Assembly (NCBI GenBank): GCA_027923505.1
Contig: BROI01000017.1
Location: 660,791-724,790 of the forward strand
Source: Mayamaea pseudoterrestris
Lineage: Eukaryota; Bacillariophyta; Bacillariophyceae; Sellaphorales; Sellaphoraceae
DNA: 64,000 nt
Direction of reading: 5' to 3'
The position numbers were made by a program, and so were the translations under genes. Of the stretch, positions 30,313 to 41,773 are shown in pieces. The notes under the pieces were generated by a model. It was not told the origin of the DNA and did not search any database. It was given only the letters and a program-made list of their open reading frames with translations. Positions within the stretch are counted from its first letter, which is position 1, and every line of letters starts with the position of its first letter.

Positions 30313-31846
30313 ATGAACGAAACGGTCGCCTATACTCCTCTTCGGCCATTACGAGGGACAGAGACAGCTAAGAAGACGGTGTCAGTCATTCTGTTGCTCT
30401 TGTCCGCCTTTTTCGTTCATGTGGGGCACGCGCAGCAGGAAGTCACTGTGCGCGAAATTGATACAACCTATGCAAGCATGTATCCAGGCATCACGGCCGC
30501 TCAGGGCTTGCTCATTCCAGGGAATGGAGTGGAGATTAACTGCATGCAACCACCACAACCGCGATCCTATAATGTATCCTCGAAGCCGTCCAAAAGTTTG
30601 TGCAGCGTTCCCAATTGGCTGTATCTCATGGAAGAGTCCAAAAAAGAAAGCCTTCAAATCACTGATCCGCACCCGATATGTCTCGTCGTTAGTGGCAATG
30701 AAACTGATTGTCCACTCGAACAGCAAGTGAAAATGACACAGGAAATACAGGACAAGGTCAGCGATCGCGTCAAGTGCTTAGTTGTTTATGGGAACAATCC
30801 AGACATCTACGAACTCCCCATTCAGAATTATGCGGTTGCCGTCATTTACGTACCGCCGCTTGCTGGCAAGGATATTTTGACGCGGATGAATCAGTTGGCT
30901 AATTCCTCCAATACGAGTTCCTTCTTTTTTGATCCATTAGGCGACAATGTCGATTGGAGTTACGCCTTTCAGGTTCAGCCGTACGGCGGTCCAGGGCAGT
31001 ATTATGATGGCAGGTCAAACAACTTTTTCTGGTTTCGCATCGTTTTGTTTACGCTGCTGATCATCTCGCCATGTTTGCGTGCTGGATATCTTTGGTACTC
31101 GGGCGGAGGAAGGGTGCATTTGCGGAGAAACGAAAGTGGACGCATTGTTGGGTTTCAAGTTGTTCCGTAAGTGTTATCACACAAGTCGTATGCATTATAG
31201 AGCGTGATATCTCAACTGATGTGTTGGTGATTCAATTTACAGGCCCATGCCGCATTGGCTATCGTCGGGCGTCATCATAAGACCAACGGAGCCTGTGAGC
31301 ACCATTTTGACAGAAGAGCAATTTAATAGTCTTCCGACGACGACCTATCAACCGGCTGGTGGTCAAAAGTCGGATAATGACGATGACGACAGAGCCGATA
31401 TTGACCTTGGTGCAACTGCAGTGGAGGAAAACCAGTTGACGACTTCTATGCCACAAACAAGGCTTGTGAATGATCTGGAGCAAGCTCCAGCCGTTGCGGT
31501 TGCTGCAAATTCTTCTTCATTTGTGCCGGAACAAGCTGCTGCTGGCGCAAATGGATCATCGTCAAACTTTGTTCGGACTAATTGTACACTCTGCTCAATC
31601 TGCATTGACGATTTTGAATTGAACGAAACACTTTTGATCTTGCCTCGATGTCAACATGCCTTTCACAGAAGTTGCATTCATCCGTGGCTGACAGAGCGCC
31701 AGGGATGTTGTCCCTTGTGCAAGACCAATGTGTTTGAGCAGCAGCAGGAGCGTGCGTCGGCGCGAGAGGACGAGGCAGCTACAGCTGCAAGAAGCGAGTT
31801 GCCAATGGATTTGTCCGGGCGGTCGAACGATAGACGCGGTACTTGA
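30313..31846 (+). CDS. PA-TM-RING type E3 ubiquitin ligase (GRAIL/RNF13-like)
   Basis: Exons 30313-31166 and 31243-31846, with a 76-bp intron, give 485 residues. An N-terminal signal or anchor (SVILLLLSAFFVHVGHA, about 24-42) is followed by a luminal protease-associated-like region with several N-glycosylation sequons. A transmembrane segment lies at about 240-262 (FWFRIVLFTLLIISPCL). The cytosolic tail is acidic and Ala/Ser-rich and contains a RING-H2 domain: CSICIDDFELNE, LPRCQHAFHRSCIHPWL and CCPLC. Such ligases ubiquitinate membrane cargo on endosomes. The intron separates the luminal/transmembrane half from the RING half. Confidence 0.88.
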
Positions 31847-32964
31847 TTGCGTGTTACGAAAGAGTTTGATTGACTTTTACTAGAAATTGCGGTTAGGTGG
31901 TTTGTTTTAAACGGACACGACGAATTGTTGTCTGGATGCGTGCGTCCCGCAGGTCGGTTATTCTCATACAACACATGTTACCGTAATAATTAATTTAGAC
32001 ATTAGCTGCAAACTGCAAGGTTAAAAGCGCAATGAACGGGGCAGTCGACGACTGTGATGTTTGAATGCTGCTGATGCAGAATGTGCATAGTCGCGAGTTT
32101 CACGACCGTTGCTGAAAAGGCATGGCGATGATCGGGCATATGTGAATGGCATGTAGCAGTTGGCAGAGACCATCATGCTCTTTATACATTACTTCGCTTT
32201 CGTGCACGTATCGACTACTCACACAATTTGCATCCTTTACACCATACCGGTAGGCAGCCATGTGAGAGAAACATCATCGTCGTGTTCATTGAGAAAGCGC
32301 CCAGGCTTTCCAAAGACTTTGGCTATGTCGGTCGCATCTTCCAAAAGGTTCGTGCTTGACTAATTGTGCTGCGACTTTGCCTCAACGTTATTGGTTCAAG
32401 TGGTTGGTTGTTGGTTGTCTGGGGGGTTTGTGACAATGGCCATGGAGTTTGTCCGTACGTACGGCTTTGTTGCGTCAGGGAAATGGACTTTGCCTGCCAT
32501 GAAGCGTTTTTGTAAAGCATGAGGCCAACAGAATCAATGCTTGGCATTCATCATCCTTCATCCTTCGCCTTCGTTTTTCTCCATCGTTTGGAAGCCAAAA
32601 ATGAGTGAGAGATGTAATGCGGTCTGACTCGAGTCAGATCGGTCCCTTCCCCCTGCCGCAAGGTGAAAATTCCGGCGCGCAAAACACGTTTTCGGTACAA
32701 GGGCTACACAAATTTCTACGCGGACACGGCTTCTCGGGACTCGATAACGGTCAACGGATTACATCGGCATTGGACAAAGTACGACGCGCCGGTACTCCCG
32801 CAAGGAACGACACGGCAGGTGCTACACACTAACTGGACATTATTGCATACTAGCTAACAAGCAGTCTTATAAGCATATAAAACACCATGTTAGGCAGCTC
32901 AAGTGGCATGCCATTTTATCGCGCCTACTTTCAAATGCATAAAGTATGGTTTAACTCCTCATCA
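31847..32964. other. Gene-poor stretch, about 1.1 kb
   Basis: No supported gene. It contains TACCGGTA at 32245-32252, CGTACGTACG near 32453, and a perfect 16-bp palindrome TCTGACTCGAGTCAGA at 32623-32638. It may be an old transposon remnant, but no terminal repeats or coding remains are recognised. Confidence 0.4.
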
Positions 32965-34210
32965 CCAGCTCGGCATCCCCTGAGGCTCCCAGTCTGTCTT
33001 TAGCAATGACCAAGCAGCTTGCCATCAAGTGTGCCATCATATGATCCAAGTGGCAAGCCCAGTGACTCACCTAGAGCAGGACCCAGTCTCCTTCCCAGTG
33101 CAGCTGCAAGCTTGTCACATTCTGTAGCTCCCAGTTGGTCTCCCAGCACTCACCCCTGCAGCCTACCATCAAAGCACCTAGCCCAGAGTGCCACCTAGCG
33201 CAGGACCCAGTCTCCATCCTAGTGCAGCACCAATGTTTCCCCTCTGTGGCTTCCAGTTTGTCTTCCAACACTTGCCCCAGCAGCTTGCCAACAAGTGTGC
33301 CATTCAGTGACCCAAGTACCAAGCCCAGAGCGTTATTTAGTGCAGGACCCAGGTAGTCTCCTTCCCAGTGCAGCACCTCCCCCTCTGTGGCTCTTTGTTT
33401 CCCAGCAGTCACCCCAGCAGCTATCAAATGTGCCATTGATTGGATTCAAGCAATTTTTTTCAAACACTAAACCATGCAGCTTGCCATCAACTAGTTCAAG
33501 CACCAAGTCCAGTGATATGCCTTTTGCAGGACCCAGTCTCCTTCCCAATGCAGCACCAAGCTTGTCACCCTCTGTGGCTCCCCGTTTGTCTCCAGGCGCT
33601 CAACCCAGCAGCTTGCCATCAAGTGTGCCATCAAGTGTGCCATCATGTGATCCATCATGTGATCCAAGCGGCAAGCCCAGTGACTCACCTAGCGCAGAGC
33701 CCAGTCTCTTTTCCAGTGAAATACCAAGCTTGTCACCTTCTGTAGCTCCCAGTTGGTCTCTCAGCACCATACCGAGCGGCTTGCCATCAAGTGTGCCATC
33801 GAGTGGTCCAAACGCCAAGCCCAGAGTCTCACCTAGCGCAGGACCCAGTCTCCTTCCCAGTGCAGCTGCAAGCTAGTCACCCTCTGTGGCTCCCAGTTGC
33901 TCTCCCAGCAGCCATCCCAGCAGCTTGCCATCAAGTGTGCCGTCATGTGGTCCAAGCGGCAAGCCCAGTGACTCAACTAGAGCAGGACCCAGTCTCCTTC
34001 CCAGTGCAGCTGCAAGCTTGTCACCCTCTGTAGCTCCCAGTTGGTCTCCCAGCACCCAACCCAGCAGCTTGCCATCAAGTGTGCCATCATGTTGTGATCC
34101 AAGTGCCTAGCCCGGTGATTCACCTAATGCAGGACTCAGTCTCTTTCCCAGTGCAGCACCAACTTGTCACCCTCTGTAGCTCCCAGTTTATCCCCAAGCA
34201 CTTAAAACTT
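32965..34210 (+). pseudogene. Decayed Ser/Pro-rich (PSxxPS) repeat gene
   Basis: The region is built from about eight degenerate copies of a 120-180-base unit (mostly near 145). The word GCAGGACCCAGTCTCC recurs, with changes, near 33076, 33198, 33346, 33527, 33696, 33838, 33983 and 34131, and CCATCAAGTGTGCCATC recurs between. The longest frames (33295-33876 and 33886-34110) read repeated LPSSVPS, DPSGKPSDSPSA and GPSLLPSAAPSLSPSVAP. PSxxPS repeat proteins are common, fast-evolving secreted or cell-surface proteins in diatoms. Stops and frame shifts between units, and no signal peptide, indicate decay. An alternative is a non-coding minisatellite derived from such a gene. Confidence 0.6.
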
Positions 34211-34709
34211 TGTAGTCTTTTGGAGCAAGCAGTCAGCATTTGTAATCAATACACTTCTACATTGCAAATGAAGTACCAAGCTTGCCACACATATGGGTGC
34301 TTCATGTGCATATGGAAAGTGCCACGCAGTCAGGTCAGACCCCGGTCCCTCGGTGCAATGCGAGTCTCGCCTCACGTGCGAGCGTGCCGCTCCAGCATTT
34401 CGGATAACCATCAAAATCACCTTCTTCGGTATCTGACATTTGCAAGCAACACACATCGCTCATCGCAGACCGACGACAAGGTACGTGATGGAACGTCGAC
34501 TGACAATTGATCCTGACATTGAAGGACGCATTCTCGCTAGAGCAGAAGATGACAGCGAACAAATAATTGTCAAGTGATCGATTGATGCAGAGGCACAATC
34601 GCGTTTCGTGGCTGCTTCTTTGTTCACAGTCAGGTTTATCCGCGCCGAAGTTTACACATTGTTTCGTTCCTCATTTACTATATGTACCTCCCTTGGCAGA
34701 ATCGCGATA
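34211..34709. other. Intergenic, about 500 bp upstream of the HMG-box gene
   Basis: No supported gene; the short frames lack motifs. The 3' part is the presumed promoter and leader of the HMG gene. Confidence 0.35.
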
Positions 34710-35888
34710 ATGGGTGAAGCGACTGAACAGAAGCCTCATGAATCGACCATCGAAGTGGTGCCTCTCCCACCGATTGATGATGCGCTACGTTTTGCACCCG
34801 ACAAGTCTCCTCATACTCCTTCTGAAAAGGAGAATTTTGCGGACGAGAAGGGCACGGACGAAGAAGCTACGCATATTGAAGATGAGTCGACTCCGCAAGC
34901 AGTAGCAGATATGGACCTCATCAAGAACTCTGAACCAATGACAGACCTTGAGAAAGCTTTATCCGCCGTTCTTGCTCGCAAGGAGCAACACATTGCCAAA
35001 CTCCTTATGGAGGTCTTAAAATTGAAGTCCTTCGTCACCAAGCGAAAGCAAACCTACAAGCGTAAACGCAAGGATGAAGCAGCGCCCACGCGTGCTCTTT
35101 CGGCTTACAACATTTTCATTAAGGAGCGCTTTGCCGAACTGGCCCAGAGCAATGAGGCTGCGCTCCGCAACGAAGATTCGGAAGCGACGCTCAAGCGCGT
35201 GCCTCCAGCAAACCTTGTCGCAGCCACTGGAAGCGAATGGAAAGAACTGAGTGCGGACGAAAAGCACAAGTACGAGGAGCGGTACGTGAAAATCCTTCAT
35301 TTTGCAAGGGAAAGCAGTCAATTGCGATAGTGTTTGCTCATTTAACTCGTTTTATGCAGTGCCCAGGCGGATCGCCGACGCTACGACAAGCAAATGGCCG
35401 AGTATCAGCCGCCCGACAAGAATGCCACCCGCAAGCGTAATAAGACGGGATACAATATGTTCTTCTCAGCTCACGTACTCCGTCTCAAACAAACGGAATC
35501 TGGTGTTCCTTCCGAACGTGGATCGGTGGCTCGCCTTGTTGCCGATACTTGGAAGCGGCTTTCTCCCGAGGAAAAGCAATTTTACGAGCGCGAAGCCGAC
35601 AAGCACAATGATGCAAATCCAGTGGAGGAGGATGATGCACACGCGGATGACGATCGTCGATACGCCATTGACTTTTTTAACCTCATGAATGGTCCACACC
35701 ATCCCGATGTGCAAATGGTGGCAGCCATGCCGCCCCACCTGCAGCATCAGGCGTACGATCCCCGCCACGTGTATCCTCATCCGACTTTTTACGGTCAGGC
35801 GAGCTACTATGACTATAGTCAGCATCACCAGCGCCACACGCAACAGACTCGCGGAACTCCCTTTCGATACCCCGGATACGAGGGCTGA
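34710..35888 (+). CDS. Protein with two HMG boxes
   Basis: Exons 34710-35281 and 35360-35888, with a 78-bp intron, give 366 residues. The N-terminal 85 residues are acidic. A helix with LEKALSAVLARKEQHIAKLL follows, then a basic stretch (KRKQTYKRKRK). The first HMG box (ALSAYNIFIKERF ... SEWKELSADEKHKYEERAQ) is completed across the intron (RRRYDKQMAEYQPP). The second box is KTGYNMFFSAHVLRLK ... TWKRLSPEEKQFYER. The C-terminus is rich in His, Pro and Tyr. It is a nuclear DNA-bending or chromatin protein by family. The chosen ATG follows an in-frame non-ATG extension. Confidence 0.85.
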
Positions 35889-36298
35889 TTACATCGTGCT
35901 AGATGGGCGATGCAACGAAGCCAATCTCATTCGATGAGCATCCGACTGAGGCGCGCATTGAAACGGAGCTGCTGTGGCGCTCCAAGAAGTGTAGCGTACG
36001 AGTACTCACATGTCAAGATGGTTTACCACGTGCACTGAGAGACTGAGTAGATGTACTGTTAATTGCTCACTGCATTTTTAATGCTTACATGTACGCATCC
36101 GAATGTTTGACATAACTGTCTACATACTTGTACATCAAGAAACGATTACGGTAGCTACTTTTACGCTAATGTCGCAACGGCTCACATTTTCCCAGAAGGA
36201 CGAGCGCGCCATATCACCATGATGTGGATCCGTCTGTTTTTCTCTCCGCAAACAATTCCATACATCCCAGTAGCCTATTCTTATTAACAAAAGCGACT
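35889..36298. other. Intergenic, 410 bp between the HMG and VPS34 genes
   Basis: The genes are in tandem. No supported gene and no clear regulatory word; the downstream half is the presumed VPS34 promoter. Confidence 0.3.
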
Positions 36299-39200
36299 AT
36301 GTCACCGAGAATAGCAGCACCATCTAATGTCACAGCCACATGGATGCCACATACGACGCTTAGCCAGACGTCTCAGGTCTGCCTCATTATTCGATCAGCC
36401 CACGTCACGCTCGATCCTTTGGAACATCAAAGTCCTCAGGAATGGCAGATACGAGTTCAGGTATGCGCAATTGGCGGAGTTGAATTGATTTCTTGCGTTC
36501 CATCACGTACGGCAGCTGCTCCAGTAGAAGCTCGAAAGGCTGGAGATGCAAGACACCCTTCAGTGATGAGCGCGACGCATGATTGCTGGTGGGATTACTT
36601 TATCCAGCTGCCGCTTCGCTGGCGAGATCTTCCTAGGGATGCTTACTTTTCCTTTAATGTAATTGGCGAAGGAGATGTTATGGTAAGCTATGAGTGGTGT
36701 TGACTGACTCGTTGCATTGAAATTCTCTGCTGGTTATATGCGTGAGCGGATGAGCGGTGTTCTTGTCGGACCATAAAGTATAGTTTGTATACTGACGTTT
36801 GATAAATTGCGAATCGCAAAACTATATCGCAGCTTTTCAGTGCCACACTATCGCTCTTTGATACATATGGCAAGCTTCGAACGAAACTGCAAAAAGTTGA
36901 ATTAGAAAACCCAGATATGGCTGATCACAACCAAAATAGCGGCGTCTCTTCAATTATGGAGCCTCGACACAAAAAGTATTTAGAAGATGGAGATCCTGTT
37001 TGGAAGGCTTCAACAGTTCTTGATCAGTTGCAGCGGTTTCAGCAAGCGCCGACCAAGTCCGACCGCAAGTTTGGAGATTTACCATCCGTTCCGTGGCTGG
37101 ATACCCTCACAAGGGAACGCTGCCAGGAGGAGTTGGCAGATATCAGCGCAATTTACGACGAGGTATGCATAAAGGGTGATGTCTATTGACTTGGTTTGCC
37201 ATTGGTCATAATCGTTGCTCATTCGTTTACAGGCGCACGCGTGGGTGGATAATTCAGGTCCAGTTCTTGTAGTTGAGCTACCCTGCTTTGAAATCCCAGT
37301 CATCTTCGAAGAAACATTTTATTCGACACCCTTGGATGGGGCATGTGGAGGAGTTACTCCTCTGGAACTTGCTGAGTATCGGCGGCAGACGAAGGAACAA
37401 GAAGCTGGAGGGGAAACAGTGGATTTTGATGCACTTGAGCTTGTCCAATTTGTGGACTATGAGAATGAGAACGACAACCCTGTGGAGGACAAATATAGAG
37501 TAAGTAAGAGCGTGTGCCTCTCGCTTGTGGTTGGTTCACCACTCATTTGTTGTTTGCAGGCGCTAGCGCACGATTTATTGCGAGGAATGGTTGACCCTGC
37601 TCTTAAACCTGATCGAAGTCAACGCGAGAGGCTGGAAGCGATCATTTCTTCACCCTCGTATCATCCCACGCGCGAGGAGAAAGACTTGCTGTGGAAGTTC
37701 AGATTTAGCCTCGTTGATAACAGGCGTGCACTTACCAAGTTTCTTCTTGCGGTTGACTGGACGGTAGATAGCGAGGTTGTTCAAGCCGCAGAACTCTTAG
37801 AACAGTGGAGAAAACGCAGCCCAATTCAGGTATCGGACGCACTGAAGCTTTTGGGGAAGCATGTGGCGTTCCAGACTAGTCTCGTCCGTTCGTACGCCAT
37901 TGAAACACTAAGTGCAGCTCCAGATAGCGAACTGAGATTGTACCTCTTACAGCTTGTCCAAGCACTTCGATATGAAGCGACAGATTTGGCTGGGCCCATG
38001 GCGCATGAATCATCGCTTGCAGCGTTTCTAATCAATCGCGCTGCTGGCAACATTGAGCTAGCAAATTATTTTTATTGGTAATTCGAAATTGTGCAAGTCA
38101 GTCGTTCTGCATCGCCTCTCACAGTTTCAAACACTCGTATATATTGCAGGTATCTTAAAGTTGAGTTAGAAAATCAGACGCATGGGGCGAAATACAAGGA
38201 AATTTTTATTGCTCTTCGCCAGAAATTGACGCAAACGCCCTTTATGCCGTTTACGCTGCATGATGTCGGCTTTTCAGCCAGTCACAAAATTAAGAATATA
38301 GTAGGCTCTGTGTCGACGAAGATTGGCACATCTCTTCGTGGATCTGAAGGGTCACACGACAAGGAGAGTCATATTATTGCGAAGCGGACGATGTGGGTAC
38401 GTTTCTAATGTAGACTAGCAATAAATTTTCGGCGCAGTATTGGCTCACTTGTTTACATCATGTACAGGATGTTTTGGTTGCACAGGACGATTTTATCACG
38501 GGCATATTGGCGCTGCAAGCTAAATGTCGACTCTCTCGAGGAAAGAAGGATGCCAAGGAGGATCAGCTGCGCACGATGCTTGCAACTGAAGGTGTTGACA
38601 AAGTGGACCATCACGAAGGCGTTCCCTTGCCTTCTGCCCCCTATGTGTTTGTAGACTCGGTGGTTCCTCACACAGCGATAATATTTAAATCGGCACTCTA
38701 CCCTGCTGTCCTTCAATTTCGAACCGTGGCGACCACGAAGAATGATTCGAGCATACAGTCTTTAACGAGTGTGATCGTCAAGACGGGGGATGATCTCCGA
38801 CAAGACCAACTTATCATCATGATGATCCAGCTCATGGATGGGCTTTTAAAGCGCTCAGCGCTCGAGTTATGTCTGACACCGTATTCTATCTTGGCCACTT
38901 CGCCGCATTCTGGCTTAGTCGAATTTATCGGGCATGCCCATCCCATTTCGCAGGTCCTCGCCAATAACAATGGCTCTATCCTGCAGTTTTTTCAAAACGA
39001 AGCTCCACACAAGGATGCGAAGTATGGTATACGGCCAGAAGTTATGTCTCACTACGTCAGAAGCTGTGCAGGGTATTGTGTTATCACATATCTTCTGGGC
39101 GTTGGCGATCGTCACCTCGACAATATACTTTTGCGGACGAGCGGCCATTTCTTCCACATCGATTTTGGTTTTATTTTTGGACGTGATCCTAAACCGTTAC

Positions 39201-39553
39201 CGCCTGCTTTCAGACTCACGCGCGAGATGGTGGAAGGCATGGGAGGAATGGATTCGACAGAATATCGTCAGTTTTGTTCATTGGCATGTCAAGCCTATAA
39301 CGCGCTACGAAAGTCCGCTGGGCTCATATTGAACCTCCTGCACCTGATGACAGATGCGGGTATACAAGACCTTTCCAACAACCCGGCAGCTGATGCGGAA
39401 GGAGTGATTGCCAAGGTCGAGGAGCGTTTCCGTCTACACTTGACCGATGAACAAGCAGAAACATATTTCAAAGCTCTGATCAACGACTGTCTGGGAGCGA
39501 TTGCTCCTCGCGTCATGGATGTATTTCATAACTTCTCGGTTGCTCGTAGATAG
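36299..39553 (+). CDS. VPS34: Class III phosphatidylinositol 3-kinase VPS34
   Basis: This lipid kinase makes PI3P from PI on endosomes and autophagosomes. Six exons were placed: 36299-36682, 36833-37162, 37233-37499, 37560-38077, 38150-38396 and 38468-39553, giving 943 residues. The C2 domain includes GDVMLFSATLSLFDTYG across the first junction. The helical domain includes EEKDLLWKFRFSL and NIELANYFYWYLKVE across the fourth intron. The kinase domain has VIVKTGDDLRQDQL, GVGDRHLDNILL (catalytic loop) and HIDFGFIFGRDPKP (DFG). The 60-bp third intron has no in-frame stop and keeps the frame if retained. The last ten residues (MDVFHNFSVARR) match the family C-terminus. Confidence 0.93.
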
Positions 39554-39608
39554 TTTATGACAAATGTAAGTTTTTAGCAGTATTTTCTAGCTGTAACTTG
39601 TATTGGCT

Positions 39609-40856
39609 TTAAAGTTGGTCGACATAGACAATTTGCAAGTCTCTATCCATATACCAAGCCTTCCATCGCTTCGCAAGCGGGTCAAAATATACGTTGGCTT
39701 CTCCAGAAACCGACGCATGATTATATCGTATAGCAGCTTCCTTGGCGACAGCTTCCTCATTACAATATCTCATCTGCTCTCTTTGTAGCGTTTGCGCACC
39801 CTGAGGAATTAATAGATTGCCAGTTCCTAGAGTGAGGGATCTAGCAGCAAACGGGTCGACCCCTGTCATTGTCGTGTACGCCGTTGGGTGCAGGCCGAAA
39901 CCAAAATGCTTCGCCTCTGCATCGGCCAATCTCACTGAATCTACAACAACGCAAAATGACTGAGCTAAACGTCGCGCTCCCATGGAATGCCTCACACCCA
40001 TGAAAAAGTCCGTCGCATCTTTACCTGCGTGCACCATTACCGTCTCAGGAGAGCCTGGATGCGAGCTCAAAAAGAAGCTCAAGTCAAAGACATGCCCTCC
40101 CAAGCCGACAAGGCAGGAGTCGTATGTACTTTCGCCAGCAATCGCAAAATTCATCCAGCTCAACTGAAAGCGAGTATAAAACTCCTTGTCAAAATGAACT
40201 GGTAGATTACAACCAGAACGCCTTGCAGCACGTTGTCCAACATCCCAATCGAGTAGAATCCATGCATAGTCACGGTACCATAGCGACTTCCAAATCGCCG
40301 ATTCATTGGCCATGCTTTGACAAGTCTTGCTGGCACATTCGAAAGTCGTTATTTCTTGAGGAAGCAGATACGAAAGAACATTCACTTGCGTGTCGACATT
40401 GAGCAATCCAAAAAAGTTGCCTTCTGTTTGCTGTAATTTTGTCATCTTTTGTAATGGTCGTAACGCGCTTGACGTCGCTATCGGCAGTATGTTAGCAGTA
40501 CCATCGTCAAGAATCTCGTCATATCTGACGCATTGCTTGTTCCAATGTTCCAAAACGTGCAACATGGCGGGCAATAGCGACGCTCCGGAGCAATACAAGC
40601 CAACGCTTTCCAAAAGTTCGTCCGTTTGAACATCGTCCCAATCATTCTCAGCGTCGTCATGCGCATTGGTTATTTCCATGTTTTTATGAACGTAATGCTC
40701 TGGTTCCGCGTAGCAATGGTTACATGACATTTCGCGTCGATAGACTGTCATGGCGCTGAGACAAAGCAAGACGAGGTGAATGCCGTAAACATGCACCAAA
40801 TGGAGCAAGACCTCTGAGGACGGATATGACTCCAATACATGATTCAAATATTCCAT
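39609..40856 (-). CDS. F-box and cytochrome b5-like domain protein with N-terminal membrane anchor
   Basis: A single exon of 415 residues. A hydrophobic segment near the N-terminus (VYGIHLVLLCLSAMTVY, about 23-39) suggests a membrane anchor. An F-box-like motif follows in the middle (FFGLLNVDTQVNVLSYLLPQ; NESAIWKSLWYRDY). The cytochrome b5-like domain then shows GGHVFDLSFFLSSHPGSPE with the first heme His, GKDATDFF, and RHSMGARRLAQSF with the second heme His. Both axial His are present, so heme binding is possible. The substrate or partner is unknown. It is convergent with VPS34 (55 bp apart) and divergent from TOM7. Confidence 0.75.
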   Translation of the reverse strand: MEYLNHVLESYPSSEVLLHLVHVYGIHLVLLCLSAMTVYRREMSCNHCYAEPEHYVHKNMEITNAHDDAENDWDDVQTDELLESVGLYCSGASLLPAMLHVLEHWNKQCVRYDEILDDGTANILPIATSSALRPLQKMTKLQQTEGNFFGLLNVDTQVNVLSYLLPQEITTFECASKTCQSMANESAIWKSLWYRDYAWILLDWDVGQRAARRSGCNLPVHFDKEFYTRFQLSWMNFAIAGESTYDSCLVGLGGHVFDLSFFLSSHPGSPETVMVHAGKDATDFFMGVRHSMGARRLAQSFCVVVDSVRLADAEAKHFGFGLHPTAYTTMTGVDPFAARSLTLGTGNLLIPQGAQTLQREQMRYCNEEAVAKEAAIRYNHASVSGEANVYFDPLAKRWKAWYMDRDLQIVYVDQL

Positions 40857-41349
40857 TGTCGTGTAGCGAAAAAGTCACGAGCTTGTACTTGTATGCTTGC
40901 TGATTAACAGTATGGTCAATTGATGCTAACCGGTAGGGCATAGGGCAGATGTTGTGCCGTCGGGTTGATGCAGCAGCGAGCGGTTGCAAGTCCCACCGTG
41001 ATGAAAAGAATGTGTCGCAGTATTGTGGAACATGTTCGGTTTCTCTCATTGACTCACGAGTACCGTTCGGACGGCTTCCTCACTGACTCCGTCCGATATT
41101 CGCACCACCATTGCATTATACAGGCTTCATGCACATTCTTCCCTATCGGTACTTGTAGCTTCTTTCCTGCCTTACAATAGCACGTTATCGTTTCGCCTCG
41201 GAACATTATCGATGTAAGTCAATTTTTGTGGTGAACTTGTGTATTGTCGACTCGCAGAAGATTCAAATAACCTTCACTTTTTGCCACTCACTTTTGTCGT
41301 CGTCTGCCATTGCTTCCAGCAGCCACATACTATTATAGAAACAAGCAAA
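40857..41349. promoter_or_regulatory. Divergent promoter, 493 bp
   Basis: This lies between the F-box/cytochrome b5 gene and TOM7. It contains AACCGGTA at 40929 and AGTACCG at 41060, variants of the recurrent palindrome. No gene is supported. Confidence 0.3.
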
Positions 41350-41553
41350 ATGGCTGTCCCAAAGAGACGACAATCTCAATTATTGACAGTTCGAAAGCTC
41401 CCAGGTCTTTTGTCCAAGTGCTGTGATATTAATTTTATTTTCCAAAAGACGAGAGTCTTTTTTCTTTACGGCTTTGCACCGGCGGTAATTGCGGTGGGTT
41501 TGACGACGGAACCACGCCCATCCTTGTGGGATCTGTTTAATATTTGGGAATAA
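41350..41553 (+). CDS. TOM7: TOM7-like subunit of the mitochondrial outer-membrane translocase
   Basis: A 67-residue protein from the ATG at 41350. TOM7 is a single-pass subunit that regulates assembly of the TOM import channel. The single transmembrane segment with its flanks (KTRVFFLYGFAPAVIAVGL, then TEPRPSLWDLF) matches the conserved TOM7 pattern, in which a basic stretch is followed by a GF-P kinked helix and a Pro-containing tail. The short length is normal for the family. The call rests on a small domain. Confidence 0.7.
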   Translation: MAVPKRRQSQLLTVRKLPGLLSKCCDINFIFQKTRVFFLYGFAPAVIAVGLTTEPRPSLWDLFNIWE

Positions 41554-41773
41554 GGGAAGGGATCCATACAATGCATGGTAGTGTGTTTGAGCACCTGCAA
41601 GTAGTGCAACAATAAGGACGCACATTAAACTGCATTACTGTCGAACGCAATTACGGCGCCAATAGTGTTTGTTTCGTTGGGTCATTTAGTCGTATGTGTG
41701 CACTGCTACGGTAATCAATTAAAGTAACTACGTAGTATCAACAAGTTCCGAGCAATCGCATCCACTTACTTGA

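Noticed and set aside
32100-32900. Possible DNA transposon remnant in the gene-poor stretch
   Set aside because: No inverted terminal repeats, target duplication or transposase fragments could be found by eye.
33071-34055. Minus-strand frames in the Ser/Pro repeat (for example 33071-33436, rich in GRRLGPALVESLG-like repeats)
   Set aside because: They are the reverse reading of the same tandem repeat; the plus-strand PSxxPS reading matches a known diatom repeat type.
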